This document shows, piece by piece, positions 1 to 10,700 of a stretch of 64,000 nt of DNA. Position 1 is the stretch's first letter; every line of letters starts with the position of its first letter. The position numbers were made by a program, and so were the translations under genes. The notes beneath the pieces were generated by a model, which worked only from the letters and a program-made list of their open reading frames with translations, was not told the DNA's origin and did not search any database. Location of the stretch: assembly GCA_949825065.1 (NCBI GenBank), contig OX463859.1:30583847-30647846 (forward strand), read 5' to 3'. This DNA is from Odontocerum albicorne. Its lineage: Eukaryota > Arthropoda > Insecta > Trichoptera > Odontoceridae.

Positions 1-194
1 AGGACAACTTATATATCATTTAGAGAGCAGACTCCTCAAGGACAACTTATATATCATTTAGAGAGCAGACTCTCCTCAAGGACAACTTATATAGCATTTA
101 GAGAGCAGACTCCTCAAGGACAAGTTATATAGCATTTAGAGAGCAGACTCCTCAAGGACAACTTATATAGCATTTAGAGAGCAGACTCTCCTCA
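1..194. repeat. Tandem repeat, 38/40 bp x 5
   Basis: Five head-to-tail units begin AGGACAACTTATATA and end GCAGACTCCTCA. Units are 38 bp, or 40 bp when a CT is duplicated near the end (second and fifth units). The array probably extends beyond the left edge of the window. It lies in an intron of the SLC10 gene whose exons follow. Confidence 0.92.
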
Positions 195-322
195 AGGGCG
201 CTCAGTATTTTGTCTACTAACTCCCGCTATTTTTTAAAGATTAATCAAAATTATTACAAAATAAATATGTATAGGTCTATGGTTAATATTTTTTTAAGAA
301 CATCTTTTTCATCATGAACATA

Positions 323-1267
323 CTAGGCGCATCCAGAAAGAAAAGAACGATTGCGCACCACGGCCTGCGCCGATCCCCCACCACCGCAATCATATGCGCG
401 CCAGTTAGCACCTTCCTCCGCTTCAGTGCGAGCCGAGTTTTGTTGCTGAACGGTCAAGAGTCTTTGTTCTGTAACCATTCAAAATGGCTGCGCCCATCGA
501 AAATCCCGCCAAATGTGAAGTGCATAGTGTCATTCGTTTTCTGAATGCACAATATGTTCGGCCTATCGAAATTTATAGGCAATTTTAAGCACAGTACATG
601 AATCTTTCTCACAAATTTCACGATCGCTCCTACATGTAATAGTGACAGAGCACCTTGACTACAAAAAAATGTGTGCTCGGAAAAGAAAAATCAAATCTCA
701 ACACCAGAAAAGTGATGGCAACAGTTTTTTGGGACTGAAAGGGTTTGATCCACGTGGAGTTTATGCCAAGAGGACACGCAATAAACTCGAGTCCTATTGT
801 GAAACTCTTCAATGACTTAGACGCGCCATCCAAAACAAGAGACGTGGAATGTTGTCGGGAAAGGTGGTTTTGATTCAAGACAATGTGCGGCCTCATGCAT
901 TAGCACAAACACAGCGAGAACTTCAACGACTTGGGAAATTTTTGGACATCCTTCTTACAGCTGACTTGGCACCAATTGATTTTCATTTATTCCCAAAACT
1001 AAAGGAATTTTTGGGTGGAAAACAGTTCGCAAACGATGAAGACCTCAAACAAGAAGTGACATCCTGGCTCAAACCTTTAGCGGTAGAAGAGTATAACATC
1101 GGAATTGAAAAATTGGTTCCACGTTACAATAAGTGCCTTGACAGCTATGGCGACTACATTGAAAAATAGAGTAAGGTACTGTGACTTTGTAAATAAAGTT
1201 TTGTGTTGATATATTTCGTTTTTATTTAGTTATGCCAAAACGTTCTTTATTTTCTGGACGACCCACG
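323..1267 (+). mobile_element. mariner element, damaged, TA-flanked
   Basis: Terminal repeats of about 28 bp (left CTAGGCGCATCCAGAAAG, right end reads inward CGTGGGTCGTCCAGAAAA) are flanked by TA at 321-322 and 1268-1269. The interior holds an N-terminal remnant near 484-590 and a C-terminal transposase remnant at 849-1169. The same family is present as a 334-bp derivative at 56359-56692. It is inserted in an SLC10 intron. No intact transposase remains. Confidence 0.85.
849..1169 (+). pseudogene. mariner transposase, C-terminal fragment
   Basis: About 106 codons encode the C-terminal half of a mariner DD34D transposase. Visible are a degenerate second-Asp block (QDNVRPHALAQ), a degraded third-Asp block (ADLAPIDFHLF, where SPDLAPSDY is usual) and the family's FLGGKQF and GDYIEK tail. 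The N-terminal helix-turn-helix and first catalytic Asp are not in frame, so it is not functional. Confidence 0.8.
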
Positions 1268-1334
1268 TATGTGAAAGGAAAGAGAAATGTCTTCTACAGT
1301 GTTCTTTCGAGATAACTCTTCTCAAGGGTTTTGT

Positions 1335-1500
1335 ATTATATTGCACTTTTGTTGCGTACAATACAATCTGTTGGGTTTATTGCCATGTGGTAATCTTTTC
1401 CAACCAACATTCACTTCTGGACTAATTTTAACCCATTTTGCATCTGACCAAAGACAATGTTGTCTCTCAGTCATGCTCTTCAAACCATACAAATGAGTAA
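1335..1500 (-). mobile_element. LINE/SINE 3' tail fragment
   Basis: This stretch resembles, in reverse, the 3' end of the Jockey-like element at 22536-23505 (a TTGGAAAAGATTACC-like block and a CAACAGATTG-like block). It is a short degraded remnant with no coding capacity, in the intron upstream of the first SLC10 exon in the window. Confidence 0.5.
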
Positions 1501-1584
1501 ATTAATTAAATCTACAAATACTTTTCATTCTGGCATTGGAATAAATTGCCTTAACTAAAAATCTTTGTTTTTGTCTCCGAACAG

Positions 1585-1759
1585 ATCTCATATGGCTTGG
1601 GACAAGCGCTGTTCCCGGACAATGTGCCCATGCAACTGGGCATGTTCTTCACCGGCGTGTCTCCCGGAGGTGGGGCTTCTAATATCTGGACTTACGTGTT
1701 GGGTGGCAACCTCAATCTCTCCATTGCCATGACCACCATCAGTACATTAGCTGCCTTTG
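1585..1759 (+). CDS. SLC10 gene, exon A (Na+-site core)
   Basis: The exon is bounded by TTTTTGTCTCCGAACAG and GGTAAG. It reads ISYGLGQALFP, then GVSPGGGASN and LSIAMTTISTLAAF. These are the discontinuous helix and the following helix that form the sodium sites in this family. It ends after one base of a Gly codon completed by the next exon. A 1.67-kb intron follows. Confidence 0.92.
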
Positions 1760-4700
1760 GTAAGATTTTTTAATATAATCTAATCAGAGCCTCTCAGTGG
1801 TCTGCTTGGCTCGGATTAGTGTATGAGGATCGAGGAACATTCCATAAAAAACCTGCGGGTTACTATTGAAATGGTTATTTGCATGGACTCCTACAATTTC
1901 CTTTTCAGGAACAAATATTCGTGTAATGTGGGAAACAACTTATTTTGGAGTAAAATACAATATGCCTTACTCTTTTATAATGAGCAATGACTACAACGAG
2001 CAAATTTAGTCCATCTCAGGCTCGTAATAACCAAGTTCAACTATATATCAGGTCTGTAAATATGAAACTGGAATTTGCTCATAGATGGCTCTAGTTGTCA
2101 ATGTAGTGACTCAAACCGCGTCATTGGCGCCCTTTTCTTGTGTTTACATTTGTCAAAGACTTTTAACTCACAACAATACAAGTTTAATACAACTACATAT
2201 GTTTTCATAGCGTTGAACATACCATTTGAAGAAAAACGCTGCAGAATCACATCGAATGCTTGTCAAAGCTTACGGTGAGCATGCTCTTGGTAAATCACAG
2301 TGCTTTGAGTGGTTTAAAAAATTCAAAAGTGGCGATTTTGACGTGAGAAACGAAGAACATGGAAGACCACCGAGAAAGTTTGAAGATGACGAATTGCGAG
2401 CATTGTTGGATGGGGATGACGCTCAAACACAACAACAACTCGCGGATCAATTAAATGTGACACGAGAAGCCGTCTCCATACGTTTGAAAGGCATGGGAAA
2501 GATCCAGAAGGTGGGAAAATATGTTCCACGTGAACTGAATAAAAGACAGCAGGAAAACCGAAAAACCACTTGCGAAATGCTGCTTGCCAGGTACAAAAGA
2601 AAATCATTTCTCCATCGAATTGTGGCTGGCGATGAAAAATGGATATATTTCGAGAATCCTAAGTGTAAAAGATCATGGGTAGTTACCACTCCAAGTAAAC
2701 CAGCGACATTGACTGTAAGGCCAAATCGCTAGGGACAGAAGACAATGCTCTGTGTTTGGTGGGATCAGAAGGGTGTTATCTATTAAGAGCTGCTAAAACC
2801 TGACAAAACCGTTAATACTGAACGCTACCGACAACAAATGATGGATTTGAACCAAGCATTGTGTGAAAAACTACTAGTATATCAAAAGAGGCAACACAAA
2901 GTGATTTTGCTTCATGATAATGCACCATCGCACACAGCAAAACCGGTCAAGGAAACGATTGAGGCGTTTAGTTGGCAAATACTTTCGCATGCGGCTTACT
3001 CATCAGACTTGACTCCAGCGGATTACTACTTTTTTGCATCGATGGGACACGCACTTGCTGAGCAGCGCTTTACTTCTTACGAAAATGTACGAAAACGGCT
3101 CGGTAATTGGTTTGCCTCAAAAGTGCAAGAGGTTTTTTGGCGTGGCATCCACAAATTGCCAGAAAGATGGGAAAAATGTGTAGCTAGCGATGGGCAATAC
3201 TTTGAATAAAATATTTTTTACCGTTTCATACATAATAAATGTGTATTTTCTATAAAAAAAATCCGCTTTCATATTTACAGACCTGATAGTCATTGGTGCA
3301 ATTGTAACAGAGCTCACCACTGTAGCTATTTATTCTTTTCGATAGAATTTTTTTGTCTTTTTCAATCCTGTTAGTAGCTCTGTCTGAATTGAGTGGTTTA
3401 TTTCATTAAATATATTTTTCCCTTGCAGGAATGATGCCACTTTGGTTGTTCACCTTGGGTCGTGTGATCTTCACCAACGGAGACCTGCGTGTCCCATACA
3501 GGAACATCGCCACATTTGCCGTGGGTCTCGTGGTTCCTCTCGGCATCGGAATGATATGCCAGAAGAAGCTTCCTAGATTTGCTGCACTGATGGTTCGAAT
3601 ACTAAAGGGATTTTCGTCTCTTCTGCTGCTGTTCATCATCGTGTTTGCCATTGTGACCAACCTTTATTTGTTCGAGTTGTTCTCATGGCAGGTTGGTATA
3701 TTTTATTCTAATGCCGAAGATTTTTTTTTTCTATATTAACCTCCCTGCCAGACACGAAGTAGATGGTGTGTACCTGTAGACCGGACTTTTATTTTAGTTT
3801 TAAATAACATTTAAAGCTTTGTAATAATCAAAAAAATTGATAACTTAGGCCGAGGCCACACCAAAGTGCTTCGTTAGGTGCTAAGCTAGGTTTTACGTGA
3901 CTCATATACTAGGTGACTTCATGCCTGGCCACACCAAAGTGCTACACACAAATTCATTTGGCAGTCGGGAGTGGTTGAGTCAACACATGGTGCCACTCTC
4001 AAAACTAACCAATTTTATTACAACTTACCATCTTTATTTACTTTCTGTGCAACTTCATTCCAAAGTGATTTTATTACAGGTACATTTTTCTATAATTTGC
4101 TCGATGGGTTCCACAATGGCTCCCTTTTATACACAGCTGTCATTAAAACTTCCGCCATTTTGTAAATTAACCAACGCGTCTGTTCGCTAGGAGATTCACT
4201 CGATGATTAATCGTCATGCGACGCGGCACGAAGCGTGCAGTGTGGCCACTGCGATAGTATGCGGTACGTTGGTTCGCTAGGATATGTCGCCTAACTCGCA
4301 ACATAGCTCTAAGCATCAAGCGAGGCTCCTACCTGTGTGGCCGAGGCCTTACGCTGTGTTGATGTTCTGGTATATTTTATGCCTCATTTTGATAAAGTTC
4401 GATGGATTTTTATTTTTTCGAAATTTAATTCAGGATTGCCTCTACACTAAGAACTTGAAATTTTCATTTCATATAAAACACAAATATCATTCATATATAA
4501 CTGAAATATTACCTCTAATCTATAAAGAATATATGTGTTTGTTGTATTTACAAAGGTTTTTAATATAAAAAGCCAAAAAATATATTAAATTTGCATTAAA
4601 ATTTATAATTTTAAATAAACTTTTACAACACATGAGCTAAAAATTATGCCAAAAATTATTGCGACAAATAACTGATAAATTACGAAGAATCCACTTAAAA

Positions 4701-7700
4701 TTGTTCAATGACTATAAACAAAACAAACTACTTACGCATCAACCAACCCATGACGGTTGTCAAATGGATCACTTTAGAAAAATGAAAATATCTCGATCAG
4801 AAATAATTTTAACAAGTGACAAAATTATTCATAATCTTCTACAGAGATGGCAGTATCTGTACTAAGCATAAAATATAGCATAAGCATATACAGTGAAATC
4901 CCGTTTTTACGTTTTTAAAGGGACTGATAAAAAAAACGTAGATTCAGGGCTAGAAAAAAATATGAAAAATTGAAAATTATTTTTTATTTAGATAATCACG
5001 CAAATCGGAAAACTTTTTTCAAACGATTCACGTTTTTTTATTATCGTAGCCAAAGTTGTAATGGGTATCTCCAAATCACGCGCGAGCGAAACACGTGAAC
5101 CAACATGTTTATTCACTTTTTCGAGAATTTTCCTTTTCTCTTGAATCGATAATATTTTTCTTTGCTGGGACATTATTTGAAGGGATTCAACGAAAAATTA
5201 AAAGAAATGAAAAAAAATGTAAATTGACACACGAAGTACAAGACAATTGATAATTGAAATTGTATGTACACGACCGACACGTTTAAAACACAAGCATAGA
5301 TTAACCAAATACATATACAGTCTGCCTGCCTCTGATTCGCTAAATTTCCCACCAATTGCATCGTATTACACGACTCGTGTAACCTTGACCATGAGCGCTG
5401 CAGGTGCACACGTGTCTATAAATAGAAACAACATATTTCTGCTTCCTAATATTCATTTCAAATATTTTAAATCGTCGCGCATTTAATTAAATGTGTTTAT
5501 ACATTGATTTGCATTTTAAATATTTCAAACGTAAATTGCGGGAAATAAAAATCTAAAAGCGGGTACTAAATGTACTAAAATAAAACGGGATTGTAAAAAT
5601 TGAACGCAAATAGCGGGAAAACGTGAATTCTGGGCAAGTAAAAATGGGATTCCACTGTATCAAGTTGGTAAACTAAGTGTAACAATATGAACACGGACAT
5701 AACCGCGCTTGACCTTTATGGTACAGATTAATTGTACGGATAATTCTGTTCTTGGTATTGGAACAGTTAATATGTATAGACAAGCAGCAGTAATAGTGAA
5801 TTTTGTCTTTTTTAAATATTAGGTTGATGCCAAAGTTATTGCCACTTTTCACACCCTTGAAGTAACAACCCTTTCTAGCCCAATGGATAATTGAATATGA
5901 TATGTGTGTGGTGGGATAGAACGGTGTACCTTCGCCATGGCGTAATACATCAGTAGTCCCGCCATCAGGGCCGACTACTACTTGGATAGATAATTTGTGT
6001 GGAAAATTTTGTATTGTTAGAATTCATGAATTAAATGACTAAATATGCGGTTTTTTTAATTAACAGTAAAATTTGTTATAAAAAGTCGATTGTAGACCTA
6101 CAAAATGGTGGAAAATACGATGAACTATCTATTGTTTGTCTAATTATAGTACTTATTCTGGTATAATACAATATTTCACTCAATTTAATGGCACTTATTT
6201 TAAGACCTTATTTATTTATTATAACACTTTTATTGCAAATACAATCTGGCGGGCTTATTGCCAGGCGGCAATCTTTTCCAACCAACCAGACAAAAGTAAA
6301 TGAAGCAAGTTACGTGGTCACATAAATCATTCAAATGACTATCCATCCCCACGAAATCCATAAACATATACTATACGTGAGCACATGCTCTGTTTGAGCG
6401 TAGTGCTAATCCATGATTCGAAAGACGCTGAAAATTCTCGGCGAGATAAGAGGGGGCGGCGGGACAGTTAAGGATATTATACAATAGAGACAGTATGTGA
6501 ATTTGGCGTCTATTTCTAACATTCAACCAGTTCAATGCCTTCTGGTATGAAGTTATATGATCGTACTTACGTAGGTTGAACATGAATCTTAGACACACAT
6601 TTTGAAGACGCTGTAATTTGTCCAGCTGTTCCTCTGTAACATCTAAGTAACATACGTCCGCATAGTCCATAATCGGAAAGAGCAGAGATTGTACGAGTAA
6701 AATTTTGGTTTTGGTTGGAAGGAATCTTTGCAACACTTTAAGGGAATGAAGGCTGAAGAAGACCCTTCGGCTTACCTCATTTATTTGATCTCGCCATGAG
6801 AGAGTGTTACCTATTAGCACACCATGAGAGAGTGTTATCTAACATATTAGCACACCATGAGAGAGTGTTATCTATTAGCGCTCTGCCTTTAATAAATTCC
6901 ACATTGCTCTGTTTCATTTGATATTTAACAAAAATAAAGCTCTTCAAATCAGTGCAATTTGTATACACATATGTACAGACACCTGTTTAGATCTCTTCCG
7001 AAACAGCTTGGAAAAGTTTCTTTAAACTTAAGAGAAGTTCTTAAAAGTTGTGGGATTGAAAATAGTTTGTTCTGATTGCAGATAATAGTGGCGGGCATGG
7101 GAGTACCCTGGTTGGGCTACACAGCGGGTTGGCTGGGTGCTAAGCTCTTCCACCAGAAGCCAGAGGACTGCTTGGCCATCGCACTAGAGACGGGCATCCA
7201 AAACACTGGCATCTCCATCTTTCTGCTCCGTTTCTCTTTGCCGCAGCCTGAAGCTGATCTTACTACAGGTACTTTGCATTTGTTACTTGTTTAAATCTGG
7301 ATTATCGAGGGTTCGTAGTACAATATAATGGTAAAATAGACGGTATTAAATGAATATGAATATTTATTTCCTCACCTATCATGTCTGGTCATGTGACTAC
7401 AACAATTCATCTGCTCAGCTAATTCTACGGTGGTTTGAAGGGGATCTTCATGAATAATATTGTTTAAGCGGTCCTCATCGAAGTCCATTGGTCGTCCGGA
7501 ACGCTCCATGTCTTTCAGGTCAAAATTACCGTCTTTGAAATGCAAAAACCATCGACGAGCTGTCCTTTCATTCATAGCATATTCACCGTGCACTTCGCAA
7601 ATATCACGAGCAGCTTTGGCAGCTTTATTCCCTCCATTGAACGCGAACAGAAGGTGTCGAAAATGCTCACTTTCGTCTACTTGACATTCCATTTTGAAGG

Positions 7701-10700
7701 CTTGAATCAAATAAAATAATATATGTAACGTAAAAGCAAACACAATATCTTGTAGAGAGGAAATTTTCTTTCGAATGACGTATAACATTTACCATTTTGT
7801 TTTACTTTTGGTGCTCATTTTTAAATTGGAAAAAAACGGACACAACTTATGTTAACACCCAATACATACACTATTAACAAATAATGGAAAAAGATACGTT
7901 ATTAATACTGTATTTTTGTTTAATATCAAAGGCGGATAAATGATTTTTATCAAGAAAACACAGAGTGGTTTTCACAATAACGCTTCTTGAAATTATGTAT
8001 CGCCTCGTAAGGATATGCATTCCTTCTCAGTTACACAATAATGAAACAGTTACAGTAAAAAGAGATAGTAGGTACTACACCTTGTTTATACTTTTTCTAT
8101 ACAAGCAAAAAATTTTAAATACCAATAAAATAACACGAAGACCTTTGAAGAAGGGATAATTCATGAATTCTTTATTCAAAATAGGTAACATAATATGAGT
8201 AGGTATATGGTGTTTCCATGTTCCGCACACATCTCAAAGAAAGGAACCTGAGAACCCATCATAAAATATATAATTGCGCAAAAGAAAATATGATTACAAG
8301 TTCCATTCATTGTTTGTGTGTGCGGAAGATGGAAACATGTGTGCGGACAATTTTTTACAGATGTAAGGCCGCACACGCGCACACCTTAGAGGGAACGTTG
8401 CCCATAACTGATAAAGCATCCCCATCAAGAAGGTCTGTTTGTCTACGCGGTGAAGCCACCCAAAGAAATTCCATTTAACTTGAATTTAATTTCAATTTAC
8501 TTTTTAATATCCAATTTGAGACTTCGAGGATGCAGTTAGAAGTATCCTGGTTCAGAATATTTATTCCACTTAGATCACAGAATCTAAAAAGCAGAGTATC
8601 ATCCGCATAAACCTGATACTCAAAAACCATGATGTTCAACTTTTATTTTTTTAATAGTGTTGTCCGGGCTATTGTTTTCTCACTTTGTGCCCTGCGGGAG
8701 AGGGTTTTTATTCTAAGTTAGTTCTTTCAACGGAATATATAATTTCACTCTTGTCGTATACGTGTATATTACGCATCACTCGTTACCAGGTTGACTTTTA
8801 CCCAGGGGTTCTTGTCTTTCACCCAGGAGTTCTTTTATTTTTCACCCAGGGGTTCTTTTATCTTTCACCCAGGGGTTCTTTTATCTTTCATCCAGGGGTT
8901 CTTATCTTTCACCCAGGGATTCTTTTATCTTTCACCCAGGGGTTCTTATCTTTCACCCAAGGGTTCTTATCTTTCATCCAGGAGTTCCACTGTCAAATGT
9001 CATCTTAGATGTTTCTTATTCTAATAAAGCTGTGTTTTTATTACATTTCCAGTTGTGCCAGTGGCTGTGGCAATAATGACACCAATACCAATGATAATTA
9101 TTTATATCATTCAGACGATCAATAAACGGTAAGTTGTGTATGATTACATTTTTATTTTTTATTTATTTATTACATTTTTATTTTTTATTTATTTATTACA
9201 CATGACAAGAATGATTACATTTTTATTTTTTATTTATTTATTACACATGACAAGAATGATTACATTTTTATTTTTTATTTATTTATTACATTTTTATTTT
9301 TTATTTATTTATTACACATGACAAGAATGATTACATTTTTATTTTTTATTTATTTATTGCATTTTTATTTATGTATTACACATGACAAGAATGATTACAT
9401 TTTTATTTTTTATTTATTTATTACACATGACAAGAAATATACATAATTTGCGAAAAAACAACAGGCAATTTAATTTGAACATACAATTTTAATGGATCTG
9501 GGTTTGTTGCCTTTCATTTGTCGTGTCCCCAGTAAACTAGGCTTTTGCCTGTATCTCACTGAGGATATTTATATAGAGTAGATCAAGAAAGACTGAATAA
9601 TTTAAAACAGCTTTATAAATGGACTTCCCGGTTTGGCAGACATTTATTTATTTAACGATTCATTGTACAACAATCTGGTGGGATTATTGCCATGTAGCAA
9701 TCTTCCAACCGATCAGACAAAAGTAAATAAATGATGTTATGATATATTCAAATGATTATTTACCTTTACAAAATTTATGACCGATATATAATATATCATC
9801 AATCAAAGGAAAAGGAAGGGATGGTGGAGAGGAAAGATAAATCAGAAATGAAACACGTTATACGAGGGTGGTCCAAGAAGTACCCGACCTGACGTATAGA
9901 TGGCGGTTGTTGCTTTAAAAATTTACTATGGTAGAAAGTACTAAACTTATAAAGCTTAAGTTTCAAGTTTAAAGACGCTACGTTGTTTAGTATTTGTTTG
10001 GCAGCCATCAATAGTGAACGCTCTCAGTGAATTTGTAAACATGGAAAACATTGGTCATCGTTATGTGATACAATACTTTCATTTGAAAGGTCTAAGTCCA
10101 GCCAATATCAAAGCCAAGCTAGATTCTACTCTGGGGGAGTCTGCTCCTTCGTTTACAACAGTAAAATATTGGATATTAAAAGATTTGCCAACAATGAAGA
10201 GGTGGAATCTGCGGTTGATGGCTATTTTGAGGCGCTCGACCGTTCTCACTATAAACAGGGTATCGAAGCTATTAAATATCGCTGGGAAAAGTGTGTCGAG
10301 CTGAAAGGAGACTATGTTGAGAAATAAAAATATTTTTTCCCAATTTTTTTGTGTTTTCTTTGTTAGGTCGGGTACTTTAGGGACTACCCTCGTATTATTG
10401 ACTTGAAATTAAGAGTTTTTTCAGTCGCTTCTTAAAGCATGCCAAAGACAAAGCGAGTCTAACATTGGTTTGTACCCGTTTCCAAAGATTTACTGCAGAG
10501 GCAGTAAAATGACGACATTAATAAACAAGAGCAGTGAACTGGGAAAGCCAATAAACAGTGTGGTAAAAAGTGTGTACGATGTATGGGTTAAAATAGAGAA
10601 ACTGGAGCAGGTTGATGAGTTCTGTTATCAGAGCAGTATGTTTACGTGTGATGGGTGAGTTGAAAGGGATATTAAAAGAAGGGTAGTGACAGGGAACAAG

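Larger units (their letters stand above)
9640..10700 (-). mobile_element. Jockey-like LINE fragment split by a mariner
   Basis: Bases 9640-9860 correspond in reverse to the LINE 3' end, and from about 10395 the sequence resumes in the LINE just upstream (AGAGTTTTTTCAGTCGCTTC, AAAGCATGCC), exactly where it was interrupted. A mariner at 9863-10392 lies between. The right boundary is approximate. Confidence 0.7.

Noticed and set aside
1..194. CRISPR-like array of repeats
   Set aside because: Units are directly adjacent with no unique spacers, and this is eukaryotic DNA; likewise for the arrays at 13971, 44472, 53046 and 61251.
8685..9024. Open frames encoding repeated FTQGFLS/FHPGV motifs
   Set aside because: They lie over the 21/23-bp tandem repeat in an SLC10 intron and arise from the repeat period; no start context or protein family.
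9136..9321. Open frame rich in FLFIYLLHM repeats
   Set aside because: It is a translation of the TTTATT-rich minisatellite, not a membrane protein.
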